From the NCBI GenBank assembly GCA_009617715.1, contig VTFK01000245.1:620001-684000 (forward strand): a DNA stretch of 64,000 bases. Reading direction: 5' to 3'. Origin of the DNA: Plectrocnemia conspersa. Its lineage: Eukaryota > Arthropoda > Insecta > Trichoptera > Polycentropodidae. A model generated the notes under the pieces. It was given only the letters and a program-made list of their open reading frames with translations, did not search any database and was not told where the DNA came from. The position numbers were made by a program, and so were the translations under genes. Positions 1 to 12,088 of the stretch are shown piece after piece (position 1 is the stretch's first letter; each line of letters starts with the position of its first letter).

Positions 1-171
1 GGCGTAAAATTGCCGGAGAGCATGGACTCTTCGCATTCTAGGAATTCTAGTCATAGTTCGATAGCCGCCTCTCCAACTTCGGTAATCGTGCCGACTCCGA
101 CGATCATGTCTATACCTCAGCAATCTACGAACGAAGAAACCAAAAAAGCAATCGAATCGAACAAGACCTAA
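1..171 (+). CDS. C-terminal exon of an unidentified protein (partial)
   Basis: The frame starting at base 1 is open for 56 codons and ends in TAA at 169-171. The peptide is rich in Ser, Thr and Pro (for example SSHSRNSSHSSIAASPTS) and ends in a charged tail, ETKKAIESNKT. Codon and base composition are clearly more GC-rich than the AT-rich DNA that follows, as expected for the end of a coding region. No domain is visible and I do not recognise the protein. It looks like a disordered C-terminus. The rest of the gene lies left of the window, so whether base 1 is inside an exon or near a splice site cannot be told. The sequence after 171 looks like 3' UTR, with AATAAA-type signals near 323 and 769. 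Confidence 0.6.
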   Translation, partial: GVKLPESMDSSHSRNSSHSSIAASPTSVIVPTPTIMSIPQQSTNEETKKAIESNKT

Positions 172-3100
172 GTGCAATTTTTCTGTTTTATATTTTTCGA
201 TAAATGTACAAAACAAACCGATGCAATTATTGATAATTTTACAAATGTGCACATTTTTAAAGGTATATTGATAAATAATCTCGACGAGGACGAACTGCAA
301 TAAGAAAATATTTTGTTAGTAAATAAAATATTATCCACTCGCTCTTTATACCTTCCACTTTCGCACAATACAATTTATTACTTTTTATCAATTCTAAAAT
401 ATTCGATAGTCTGTCCACAATGTAATATGCTTTACATTCCCATCATTTAACGAGTGGATAATAATAGACAATATTGTACTAGTACGTGGCACAGAAACAA
501 GCGTACGTTTAAGTATTATTAATATTTAGTACATTTTATTAATGTATGATATGTCAGCTTTTTATGTACTGTATGTATGTAATCTAAATTTATTTTCACG
601 TTATATGTACATATATAAAAATGTATTTAGTGTGATAATTCAAATTATAGTTTATTTGACAAATGTTTAATATATTGAGAATAATATCCTCCAAATGTAA
701 TAATTTTTAATTTGCTGCTTTATGATATATTTTTATTTTGATGATTTTGAAGTGGTATTATACAAAAAATAAAACTTCATAATTGAAAATGGTTTTTGAA
801 TTTAGTATTAACATTATATATTATATTATCTTTTCAAGTTTTTTATTATTGTCATTTTATAACATGACCATGTACTACCATATTATCAGTAATCAGCTCG
901 TGAATAGTAGTTTACAACATTAATGATTAAAAGTTGAGTACAACTTTTTATTATTTCCTTATATATAAATTCAATATTACTATATTAATTCAGTTAATTT
1001 ATATTATACATGTAATATATACATATGAACAGATATAAATTAACAGAAATAGTCATAAACTCCTAATATTAATAATATATTTTTCTATATCATTAAATTG
1101 CTATTTTGGTAAGACAAACATTTTTTTAATAAAAAGATTGGTAAATACAGACCCTTTTTAATATCACATGTTTTGATCTCTTTTTAACAAATATAATTCG
1201 TTTATGAAATTTTGCCAATTGTTGATAAAAAAATCGTTTGTTTGATTAATTCTTTTTGTTTTGTAATCTATAACAAAATAAAGAAAAGCAACGCAATTTA
1301 ATAATCAACGCATAACGTTAAATCATATAAATATGTATATTATTAAATGTGTTTTAAAGATATACCAGAAGTAGTAAGTATCACAGCATTTGATTTGAAA
1401 TAAAATCGTGTATGTAATTTTGCGAAATTGCAAGTGCAGAATTTTGAATTAAATGGTTTATTTTATTCAGTGGGATGAATATTTATTATCTGTAAATATC
1501 GAAATATGATACTCGACAGGCTTTCGCTGAAATTTATTTGAATCCAATGTCTCTTTATTTTAGGTTTGTGAAAGTTTGCTATGAAAATATTTCATTGAGC
1601 GGCTTGATTTTTTTTGTTTTGTTCTTAGATATTTTTTAATGCAGCTTTTTCAATTATCATCAGGAGTTTCCAACAATCACCCTGAGTCAATATGTTTGTG
1701 TGTTATTCAAATTTATTATAAATGATAAAAGTTTTTGGGTTTACAATACTGTTCTTGTATTTTACAAAATTTTGGTTAACTTCTTAAACAAGCATTAAAA
1801 AAAAATACTTTTGAAACATTATATAACAAATAATACACATAAATCTACTTGATTCTTGCGGATAGTACCTTGTGGAATTTTAAAGGTATATTTCAATACA
1901 TTGTGTATAAACAGATATTCAAAAAAAGTTTGCAACTGCTTAAAAGTCTTAGAGACCAAATTTATATGAACGAAGAATTCTTCACTTATACAATAAATAG
2001 ATTCGTATATTTCAGACTATATTATTAAGCGTATTATCAAATACCAACAAAAAATAACATTGTTCGATTTTAGTCTAGCTTTCATTGATAGATTAATTAA
2101 TTCTTCTTTATCACTGCCTATTCCAAAATTTTGCAAAAAGATCATGTCAAGATAAAAGTAAAACGATGCTAATATTGCAGGAAGATTCACCATACACTCA
2201 AAGATTGTACTGAGAAATCTTTTTTTTGTCTAGAGTGAGTCTGCGTTTTAGCTTATACCATAAATATGCATAGTAAACAGCACTGTTGGCAAATACCCTC
2301 AATTCCGATTAATCAGAGCAACCGCTTAATTCTGCCAAATCTTAAAGAACAGGGAACAAATAAAGAAAATAACAGCAATTTATTTTGTTTATTTGGGCCA
2401 TTTAATCGGCACAGTAAATTTAAGAGCAAAATATTTATTGTGAAATTTTCTTAATCAAAAATAATATTATATATATGTTTTATTTATCAAATTACGAAAC
2501 ACTTTCATTATAAATTTTAATTTAATCATTAAATACACAGACGTAATATTTTAGGCGTTACAATAAATCATTAAACTAAGATTAATAAAATAAATTTTCC
2601 TTGGAACTGAACGCAATTTTTTAGCAAAGTTATGTGTGGGGCGCCGCGTTAGTACTTTTGCGAGAAAGTTGCTACTGAAATTATTGATGGCGATCTTCTA
2701 GTAGTGGAATCACCATACATATTTAATGCTGATTTATATAAATGTGCAATAAATTATATTCTAGATTATGTAACGGTTAAATTTTACGCTTCTTCATTAT
2801 TATTTTTCGATTTATACCGTAATTTTGATTAGACAAACGTTTTAGCACGAGATACGACTTATCTTCTACTAAAACGAGGGCAACTATAAAAAGCTTCGCG
2901 GTCGACTGGTCGATCGCTATTGATGCACTGTCTTTTCACAACATACAATGTCAAAACTCTTGAATAAAACTATAATATTTTTCGAAATTAAAATGTTTTT
3001 ACATTTTGATTTATTGTTGTTCTGGTATAGTTCAGAAGTTTATGTATGGAGAGGGGTTAATATCATTTAAAATAATAAGCGGCTATATTTCATTTAGCAC

Positions 3101-3354
3101 TAGTGATTCAATATGCCCCTATTGTACTTTGTATAAAATTAGAAATGACTATTGAATTTTTCACCATTGAAAACTGGAAATATTGCTTCTAAAAAAATGC
3201 ATATTAAGGAAAGCAGTAGTTGTGCATTTATGTATTTTATATTTCGATTTTATACTCCATGTCTTTATTTATGCTTTTTTTTATGTATGCCTCTTATAAA
3301 AAAATATTAATCTGTATATTTTCACAATGATAAGAATTAAATATTTTCTATTAT

Positions 3355-3400
3355 TATAATTGTTTTTCTTTATATTTCATTATAAAGAAAAACAATTATA
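3355..3400. repeat. Perfect inverted repeat, 20-bp arms, 6-nt loop
   Basis: Bases 3355-3374 are the exact reverse complement of 3381-3400, with the loop TTTCAT between them. The arm contains GTTTTTCTTTATA. The RNA would fold into a continuous 20-bp hairpin. No transposon ends are evident around it. Confidence 0.85.
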
Positions 3401-3943
3401 TATTTATAAGATAATAATATTAAATAACTTTCACTATAATAACAATAAATTATAGCAATTATTTTATTTTAATAGCTTGCAATATAAATTATGCAACTTA
3501 AAATTACTATCTTTTTCTTATTTATGAATATTGATAAAATAGATAAACACTGACTGTGATTTCTGTATAACGTATAGACCCGATTGAACGTTTTTGCATA
3601 AATTTGATTTTTTAAAATGTTTTGAGTGTGTAAAAATTCGAATTTAACACCATATCAAATTGATGATTTTTAGCTGCGGCCAAAGAGTTGAAGTTGTGTC
3701 CCTTATTATTGATCGTCGCGGCCAGGACTCCTCTTACTCGAGTTATCCAGTATCTCAACAAACTTACCGGGCATTTTCGGAGATAGCTAGGAAGAGCTAG
3801 AACAATTTACGTGAGATGGAATTTATTGGTATAGTTCATATTTTTTTATAAAAAATAAGTATACGCTCGGTTACGTAGCGTTCATATTAAGATTTTTTAT
3901 AACAATGTTATGCATAACAATAAATGAGAATAAAGCATATCTA

Positions 3944-4033
3944 AACTGAATTTTGATCAATAGAAGGCGCAAAAACAATTATCATTTCTCAGAAGCAATA
4001 AAATCGTGTCGTCGCCGTCGTAATGGGAACGCA
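3944..4033 (+). repeat. Half copy of the foldback MITE seen at 61660-61819
   Basis: The segment shares TTTTGATCAATAGAAG, GCGCAAAAACAATTATCA, TTCTCAGAAG and GCAATAAAATCGTGTCG, in order, with the reverse complement of the right half of the element at 61660-61819. The other inverted arm is missing, so this is a truncated copy. Confidence 0.65.
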
Positions 4034-4690
4034 AAATTTAATACATACAGACGTTAATGTAATTTAAATAAAGTTAAGGTCTTAAACTTCGTGTATTTTT
4101 AAAAATTCATATATCTAAACAGAGTCGGCCTCGCGCTACACCAAAACTCCGTCGTCAATTTTTCAGGACCCTTGGAACCCTTTGTGTAAAATAAACAAGG
4201 GGCAGAACAACTTGAATGTGTTTCTATAAATCCTTCCTTACGTTTGTCTTCGTCCCAATAAATCAAGAAAATATACAAAAAAGATACGAACCATTAAGAT
4301 CCACATGTTCTATTATGTGTTTTACTCTGACAGTCCATGTTTTGGAAATAATAGGCGTTTAAAATTTCAACATACGTTGACTGTTAGCAGCGATTCGGAA
4401 ACTTTTTATGTCGAGTCCCTTTTTAAAATTAGCAATATTTTTACCGAAAATTAAATTGATTCATATTTATAAATGTAAATAATTCCTTAGTCGTTATGTA
4501 ATATATAGTTCGTAAATGTATGACTTTGATATCGTAAATTACAAACATTTTTTTACTATTTGTGTAGTTTTTTAAAATTAATTTACTTGTGAATTTTAAG
4601 AATCAAAATGTCGAACTGCTAATATTGAAATTACTTGAAATATTATTTGGAATTACGATACTTGAATGGACGAATGGAATATTATAATTA

Positions 4691-4860
4691 GTTTTAGAAC
4701 CTTCATTGGGTTAGATTTGGGTTTGAACAAAAAATGAACGTTTCGCAACTGTCAAATTGCGTTTCATAGCCTATTTTGATAAATTTATTTTAACTAGCAA
4801 AAATATATATTCACCGGTGAAAATGTATTTCAATATGATTTCACTGAAATGATATATTTA
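4691..4860 (+). repeat. Dispersed repeat family, copy A
   Basis: It contains GTTTCGCAACTGTCAAATTG and then GTTTCATAG, identical to copy B near 33834, followed by a module with ACCGGTGAAAATGTATTT and ATATGATTTCACTG that is shared with copies C (about 38715-38960) and D (about 61998-62660). No coding capacity was seen and the class is unknown. Confidence 0.65.
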
Positions 4861-5189
4861 AAAAATATTTTAACTCTTTTCTTAGATTTTCTTTTAGGGA
4901 AAACAGGGACGTTATTTGAGCTTTTTCCAGGAGGGAGGGTATTTTGATTTAAATAAAATTCAAGGGTAGTTGGGTGGTAGTTGCTCCAGGAGTGGCAATC
5001 GTATCCATCCCCACAATATATAAATATTGCAGTGGTGCCATCATCACCATTGCAAAGCGGCGAGGAATAAAAAGAAATAAATCGCGAAAAAATCGGCCAT
5101 AGTCAATATTTAGAGCCGTAATTTATATGACGATTATTAAAATAAAAAATATATATTCGATTATTTATTTTATTCTGAATTTGATTTGG

Positions 5190-5400
5190 GGTGGAGGGGG
5201 GGGGATTATGTGGTGTTTTTGATTAATTCGAAATGGCGTCGGGGTTCGAGCGGTAGATCGGTGAAAGTCGCTCGCGTCTCCAGTACTGGTCGACTGGCGC
5301 TCGCTGGCTGGACTCGTCCGCGTAAACGGCAGACGCGAGCGGCGGACGGCGATTCGCACGGCGGGCGCGGGCAGAGACGGGCGTCGCTTCCGCGGTGTCC
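5190..5400 (+). promoter_or_regulatory. GC-rich 5' UTR/promoter region of the FBXO28 homologue
   Basis: Base composition changes abruptly from AT-rich to CpG-rich just upstream of the first coding ATG at 5401 and stays CpG-rich through exon 1. No TATA box or initiator could be assigned with confidence. The role is inferred from position and composition. Confidence 0.4.
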
Positions 5401-8400
5401 ATGGTGTCCACTCGGCAGATGAGCATAGTCGGCGGGGGCTCCACGGCGCCCCCGTCGACGTCGGCCGAGCACTCGGAGGGCCGCGTCTCCCGTCACGGCG
5501 CTTCCCCGCCGCCCCCGCCCCCCGCCTTCGCCACCGTGCTGCTCGACCTGCCCGCGGAGATTTTCGAGAAGATCTTCGGGTATCTCAAGCACAAGACCGT
5601 CGCCCACATGCGGATGGTGAATATAAGCATAGTATTCTGAATGTCCAGATCGTAGGGTGCAGTGTTTGGGCGTTGGCGACTCTTACCCCTTCGATTTGAC
5701 CTTCGCTAATTACAATTTATTTATTTGTAAACACAGATCTTAATTTATATATATATATTAAGATATCTCAGCATGCTTTTACTTTTTCTTTTACCCTCAT
5801 CAATTTTTTGCCATTAACAAGTTTGTCTGACAAAGGAGCCATTTTCTCACACTTTGTTAAGCTTTTCTAAGCGGTCCAGAGCTTCTCAATTTTATTCAAC
5901 TATTGCTTTCAGTTGTTCATTGTCAACTGAAGAAGCCTAAGATTTACTCCGTCGTCGATCTCTCAATCCCAGAGCAAAATTTTTGAAACCATCGTTCTAT
6001 TCTCAACGGATATACAAGTATTGTTCAGATATGGCAACATCTTGGTCGAGTTTTTGTAATTGTATTGTTTTCAGAAGTTTTCCACACACAGAGGTTGATT
6101 AGGTATATTACTTACAGCGGTTAACACTATACCACTTTTATGAAGATGTCATATTTTGAACTCTCGTAAAACCGCTTTAAATTCAATATTTTACAATTTC
6201 GTTTTTGGTTCAACTCCGAGTGATTCATTTTTAAATGTTTTTATTTGTATTAAAATTTTATTCCTTCTTTTCTAATAAACATACTACATTTTCAAAAATT
6301 TTGTATATTCACAGTTCATTTAAACTAATTCTATTGTCTCGTAGAATAAACTTTCAACACTAACTTTTGTTGCTGGAGCTCCTAAAACTATATGTATAAT
6401 ATATTTATTTTACTCCTAAAATTCTAATGGTTGGTTAAAGTTATTCAATGTCCACATTTGTAGAAATTGATTTCTCTAAAAATTGTAATTTGTTCCAAAT
6501 TAACGCACATGTTTGAACATGTAGCTAACTGAAATAAACCAATATATTTTTCCCAAAAATTTCCCAAGTTTTATTAAAATATCCATTGCGGCATTAAACA
6601 AATTTAATAGTAAATTATGTATATAGGATGGATAAATAATGGTTTATTTTTTTTATACTAATATAGAACCTTATTTAGTGCATCACTAAATAAGGTAATA
6701 CTGCGCTTTCAGATTAACTTGCAATATCATATACCAGATGCTTTATCTTATACGTGAATCGCGAAGAGTTTCAATACCCAATCGTGTAATAAATAATAAC
6801 AAAATAATTTCAAATGCAACATTTTACGAATATGTAAATACTGAAACGAAAACTGTGTACACGAAAATTCCAAACACCTTATATGTGTATTCAACAATTG
6901 TAATAAAAAAACTGTAATATGCATAAATTGAAATACACAACAATAAAACATATAATATACTACGATAAAATATGATAACACAAAAAAACAATTAATTTTA
7001 AATTTAATAAAGTAATATATAACAATGTATACATTTACAATCGGATAATAAACAAAGAACCACAAAAAATGACTGAATGTTTGCTAATATCCGTAGATAT
7101 TTCAATTCGTCGAAACAGCAGAAACAAAGGCGTGTAGTATTTCTTACTTTTTTTTATTTTAAGTTGTCTGATTCTTTCTTTTAAATTATTGCAATGAATA
7201 AGTCAATTGTCACTCACAAACTTAACATCAAAAAACAAACAGCAATACTAAATAAACAATAAAAACATTTCCTGAGACAAAGAAATGTAATGTTCCATGT
7301 AGTATATCCTGCACCCCCGCAGTTTTCGATAGTTTATCATCCCTGACTAATTAGTTTTGTAAGAACAAGCATCTAGAACTAATCCAGTTGCTAGAAGCGT
7401 ATAGTAATAAATCAATAAATATAAATCAACCGTTGTTACACAATATATAAATAGATCAACTCTTATTTTTTTAACATTCATAAAATGACTAAGTTGGACA
7501 TATTGTTTATATGACACTTGACTTATTTTTTTATTATCCTGGTTGTAGTCATAAATCTGTATTTTTACTCTCAAAAACTAAACGGCGTCCAATTTTTATT
7601 AACCAATAAAATTCATTCTCAAATTGGATAGGTCATAGAAAATCCCTTCCATAAATATTTTCAGTGGATCACAATTAAATATATAATGATTTAAAAATCT
7701 ATTATATCCTATTGTTATTTCGATTGACACATACTGTTTGGAGATATTTCTTTATTTAGAGCTCAAGTGCAGGTTCGTGTTGTGACAAAACTTATATTGA
7801 TCAGTAGCTCCCTTTTTTTTATTTAGTTCTATCCCAAATAAATATGGCAAGCAGTTACATCAATTTAGAATATGTCTATGGAAGATTTTTCTGAAAGCGG
7901 AGATAGTGAATCATTTATTGGCATTGCCGTTTTATTCTTTTATGAACTATTGTTTTATTTTATTTTTCAACTACCTCTCCCATTTACAACATTGAAAACC
8001 CTTGATTTTATGAAGTCTTACTTTCCTATTTGATTTCAATTTTTTTCAAATTAAAACCTATTTTGACAATGTTCTCTTATGCATCTCGGTGCTCAGTAAC
8101 ATAATAAAGTTTTTTGCCAGGGACATGTAACTGGCATGACACAAAACATGTTAATACTCAAATTTGAATGGGGTTTCTTTGTATCTCATTTTAGAGATTT
8201 TGATAAGTGAAAGTTAAAATTATATTAACATAAACATGATTCAATGATATTTTTGCCAGCATGAAATTTTTCAGACCATAATCAAATGGTTCATTTACTA
8301 GCATACGTAAATTGATTTTTCTACTTAAAAATTCATAATTATAATTTAAAACTCAACCGTTAATGAATTTAATATATGTTTATAGCTTATCATAATTGGT

Positions 8401-11400
8401 TATAGTCGATCATTAAAATAAAATTAATCATGATTTTTAGAATTTTACGAAGCGGAAGTGTTAAGTTAAAGACTTATTTTGTCGTAAATTTAAAAAAATA
8501 AAATCTAGTGTTACTTAACAAACAAACCATTAATATATTTTTGTACGGTATTATTTATTGAGTAAATATATTTTATTGCATCGTTGCAGTATTTAACATT
8601 ATTGTTTCGATTGGATTGCTCAAACAAAAAAATGGGTTAAATAAAGATAACGTTATATTATGTGTATAAATACAAGCATACTGAAGGATAAATTCTGCAT
8701 TTCGCAACAGTAATTATTCAATTATTATGCAGGCATACTAGTACTATTTTCGAGTCATTTTAACAATCACAATGGTGATCAAGAATGGATAAAATATTTC
8801 ATGATGCCAAATTCGTTAATAAATAAAAATAATTATTAATGTACTATTAATGGAAATTTCGTGTATGTTTTAAATGGTGTAATTGACTGCTAATAAATTA
8901 TCAATTAAAAAAGCAAGTGATTGCTAACGATCTATTGATGTGCTGTTAATCGACTCCAATCTTTCAGGTTTGTCGACAGATGAACAACATTTGCGGGTCG
9001 TATTTGAATTCGTCCTTCCAGCGGTTAGTATCGCAAACGTTCAACGAGTTTCAAGCGATCAAGTCGAAGATGCCGCGGCGGGAGTCGGCGCGCCGCAATC
9101 ACTCTCTCGCTTGCGAGTTCGACGTCATCGAAACCGTGCACATGCGGCTGTCTCTTCTTCAGATGACCTTCGGCAAGCATATTGAAAGAAAATATTGCTG
9201 CTTTTTCCCAGGAGAAGTGCGCAGTTTGACTTTATGTATTTTAACAATTAGAGACCGATCGATTGATATGTTTTTATTATTTTTAAGATCTTGGATGAAG
9301 TCAACAGCATTCTGGATTATCTAAAGGTGACGACGAAATTAGCGAGACCTTTCAAGTTAACGGACGAGCTCTTCGATTTGAGTACAATGGCCATGGAATT
9401 CTTCAAGGAGCACATGGAGCCCAATTTACCCGAGATAACTTATTTTGGAACAGAATTTTTTCGATCTTACTGGAACATTTTCGCGTAAGTTTTTGCTTTC
9501 ATTATAATTGCTTATCTGAATTTGTTGACTATGTGTAATTAAAGCTATATTTAACCCTTTCCGGTCCTATGTCGAATGTCATTCGACATCGACTTTATTC
9601 CAATGAGTCCTATGTCGAATGTCATTCGACATTTTTTTCTTCATCAGTTTATTGTCAAAATACTGTATGTATTTAGTGTAACGGTATACTGGGATGAGGA
9701 TTCAATGGTTTTTATGAGCATTTGAATGTATAACTTTCTACCTGAAGATACAAAAGGTTTGTTTTAGTGGCTAGATTGGTACGCGTCACTCACTCGGATC
9801 AGTTACGCTCGACCCATGCACGTGAAAACAGTTTAATAATTATTATTACCGATACTTATAATTGTACTATTATTCTAATAATTCGAACCCCTCAAAAATG
9901 CCTAGAATTACAAAAAAAAAACCGCGATAACAACGAGTTTGAAAGAAATGATGAAGAATATATGAATGAAGTGAAGTGACTGAACTATTTGTTGAAAGTG
10001 AAAATTAAGACGTTTCTGGTGTAATAAAACAAACAAAACTGATGAAGAAGATTATCTATAACTGATCCTGGACCATCTGTTCCCCCGAGTGCTTGGAGTT
10101 CTAATTCTAATAAAGAAATAAATAGTCGTACAATACCACGAGTCTACAGAGTCTTGAGCAGCAGTGATAACGATTCCGAATTTCGATCAAGATTATTACT
10201 TCCTGTTTTTATAGTTAGGCGATAGGGAGCAAAGACTGGATAAAAAGGGTCATTTCTTATACCTCAACCCTCAAGGGAAGCATAAAGATTGCCTGGTATG
10301 CTCCAACAGAAAAATTCCTGGGAGTAGGAAAGAAACGCGATATATTTGTGTAACTTGTAAGAGAAAGTCCGGTTTTGCATCGGTGAATGTTTTCACCGAT
10401 ATCATACTTTGGATGTGTATAAAATGTAATAATTAGAGCATTATCCTATACCTTCAAAAAAAAAAAAATTGTAAACATAAATATAGTTTTATTAAAAAAA
10501 AACTAGATGTATTGTTTTACTTTGTAATTCTGTAAATCCTTTGTGGACCTGGTAGAAAATTAAATTTTTTTTTGTGGACCGGAAAGGGTTAATAATATAA
10601 TTGCTGTTTCTAATTTTATCCTGTATATCAATACTTCAGATTTATAAAATTATATTAAAATCTATTCATAATGGCATCATTGTATTTTGTTTTTTTTCTT
10701 TTTCATTATGGGCTTCATTCGGAAAATGAAAACATCATTAATGATTAAGAATCGATGATGATTTATATTATCTTATCATATCATAAAATACATTATCGTT
10801 AATAAGCTAAATCTAAAAATTCTAGCGGCCGATGGAAATAAATCGTATCTTTGTATGGATTCTCCACCGCCATCCGGATCCAACGAGGCTAATGTAAATT
10901 CTGAGGAAACGGGTGCTTTAATGAGGTACGAAGAGGATTACTTTCCTCCTTCTCCGCCGCCGCCTCAGAGCAATATGGTACTGCGTAAGAGGATTCATAG
11001 AATCAAGCAAGGCATGAAGAGGTAATGCTCGATGTTCGCGCTCAGATCGTGGAATAAAATATATAACAATTTTTAATCGCTTCAGGTATAACAATCAGCT
11101 GTCCGCTTTGCGCAGCGATTTACGAAGCTGCAAACGGAAAGCGGCTTGGCAACAAAAGCAAATAGCCGAACATCAAAGGCTTCTGGCCGATCAGCAGAAG
11201 CAGACGATCGAATATGCATCTCGGTTGGACGAACACGATAAGAAAAACGAGGAGACCCTACGCAAATTTCAGACGATACTACAAGAGTTGAATAAATGCC
11301 GTACCGAGTTGCAATATTGGCGCTCAAAATCGCCAGCTGCTACTCCTGCAACTCTTTGTTCAGAATGCGGCGTTCCGAGTATCATGCAGCAATTCAACCT

Positions 11401-12088
11401 GGAACAGGTTATAAGTCTAATATATGTTTTATGTGTTAATGTCTAATATTATTTTGGTAAAACAAAAGCAAACATATGCAACTTAGTATCTATAATAAGC
11501 ACGGCCTTTGCAAAATGTTTTAAGCTTAAGAATCTTTTGTTTTCAACTCTGCTTAGGACCTTTTGCTAGTTACTTATGAATACAATCCGGTTATTTAATC
11601 ATTGTCATTTTTGAAGCCTCGGTTTATGCAGTACATTACATACATTTTTGTCTAATAATTATTTTTATCTAAGTAGCTTATTTCTCTGCATTAATTTACT
11701 AAAACCACATTTTACGTGTTTTAACTATAAATTGATTTTTCAGTACATGCCAGAGGAAATGGTCGTAGGACGGTTACCAACAGTGTTGAACAACGGTAGG
11801 CCACCATCCCCTCAAGTTGTGATTCTGCCCACTATAGCCCCACCCCCGCTGCCTATCGTCGAAGAGATCCAAGTTGTAGAAACTCCATCTTCCTCAACGA
11901 GAGGCGCCTCAACGTCCACCGGAAAAATTCCCAGCTCTCCGAAGGCTCGCAAATCGACCAATGCTGAGAGCAAATCGAACTCGTCTGACGAAGGCTGTTC
12001 GAAGCGAAGCGCAGCGGAACCGCCGTTGTCACCTCCCGACCACAAAAAGAGACGTTTTCACCGCTTAAGTAAACACCGGAAACAGTGA
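5401..12088 (+). CDS. FBXO28: F-box only protein 28 homologue, six coding exons
   Basis: Coding exons are 5401-5616, 8968-9216, 9288-9484, 10826-11021, 11086-11407 and 11744-12088 (TGA), all with GT-AG junctions, giving about 507 aa. Exons 1-2 encode the F-box (LLDLPAEIFEKIFGYL, then the junction HMRM/VCRQMNNIC). The FBXO28 signature PRRESARRNHSLACEFDVIE and the motif RLSLLQMTFGKHIE follow, then PGE/ILDEVNSILDYL and STMAMEFFKEHM. Exon 4 is Pro/Ser-rich. Exon 5 is a long coiled coil (from about YNNQLSALRSDLRSCKRK to CRTELQYW). The C-terminus is Ser/Pro-rich and ends in a basic nuclear-localisation-like stretch (KKRRFHRLSKHRK). F-box proteins link substrates to SKP1-CUL1 ubiquitin ligases; human FBXO28 is nuclear. 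The start at 5401 was chosen because it is the first ATG in a GC-rich leader; 5419 is an alternative. One oddity: the T-run at 9456-9461 shifts the frame in exon 3, leaving its splice phase incompatible with exon 4 (see findings). Confidence 0.9.
5780..6010 (-). mobile_element. Decayed mariner transposase fragment (N-terminal HTH region)
   Basis: Reading the - strand, ERWFQKFCSG is followed after a stop and frameshift by SSVDNEQLKAIVE. These are the helix-turn-helix linker motifs of mariner transposases (the usual form is RWFQKFRSGD...GRPSSVDNEQLKAIVE). Stops follow on both sides, so the copy is dead. No terminal repeats were identified. Confidence 0.7.
6668..6696. repeat. Inverted repeat, 13-bp arms, 3-nt loop
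   Basis: ACCTTATTTAGTG and CACTAAATAAGGT are separated by CAT. It lies inside FBXO28 intron 1 and would form a tight hairpin in the pre-mRNA. No function is known. Confidence 0.75.
9555..10588 (+). mobile_element. piggyBac-family element, internally deleted, in FBXO28 intron 3
   Basis: The ends are inverted (CCCTTTCCGGTCC and GGACCGGAAAGGG) and are flanked on both sides by TTAA (9551-9554 and 10589-10592), the canonical piggyBac target duplication. About 1.03 kb remains. The 5' part has degraded N-terminal transposase-like codons (ATGCCTAGAATTAC near 9898, then NNEFER and EEYMNEV). The 3' part encodes the cysteine-rich C-terminal domain in one open stretch at about 10222-10437, with CLVCSNRKIPGS, RKETRYICVTCKRKSG and CIKCNN before a TAG. 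The catalytic core is missing, so the copy is non-autonomous. It inserted into the intron and leaves the splice sites intact. Confidence 0.9.
9567..9632 (+). repeat. Duplicated 21-bp palindrome at the left end of the piggyBac element
   Basis: The palindrome with arms ATGTCGAATG and CATTCGACAT around a central T occurs twice, about 41 bp apart, each time preceded by TCCT. Subterminal repeats are typical binding sites for piggyBac transposases; that role here is inferred. Confidence 0.7.

Larger units (their letters stand above)
172..5190. other. Intergenic AT-rich DNA and probable 3' UTR; no gene seen
   Basis: No convincing coding exon was found on either strand. The stretch contains a near-perfect inverted repeat (3355-3400), a half copy of a foldback MITE (3944-4033), one copy of a dispersed repeat family (about 4691-4860), and a few GC-richer patches (about 2640-2720, 2830-2940, 3670-3790). 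The patch at 3673-3800 is open for about 42 codons but matches nothing I recognise. Confidence 0.6.
5617..8967 (+). other. Intron 1 of the FBXO28 homologue
   Basis: This AT-rich intron of 3.35 kb has donor GTGAAT and acceptor CTTTCAG. It holds a decayed mariner fragment (about 5780-6010, - strand) and a 13-bp hairpin at 6668-6696. The remaining sequence shows short chance ORFs only. Confidence 0.8.

Noticed and set aside
5206..5607. 133-codon - strand open frame over FBXO28 exon 1
   Set aside because: Antisense shadow of the GC-rich first exon; the + strand encodes a clear F-box with correct splice junctions.
11812..12045. 77-codon - strand open frame
   Set aside because: Antisense of the last FBXO28 exon.
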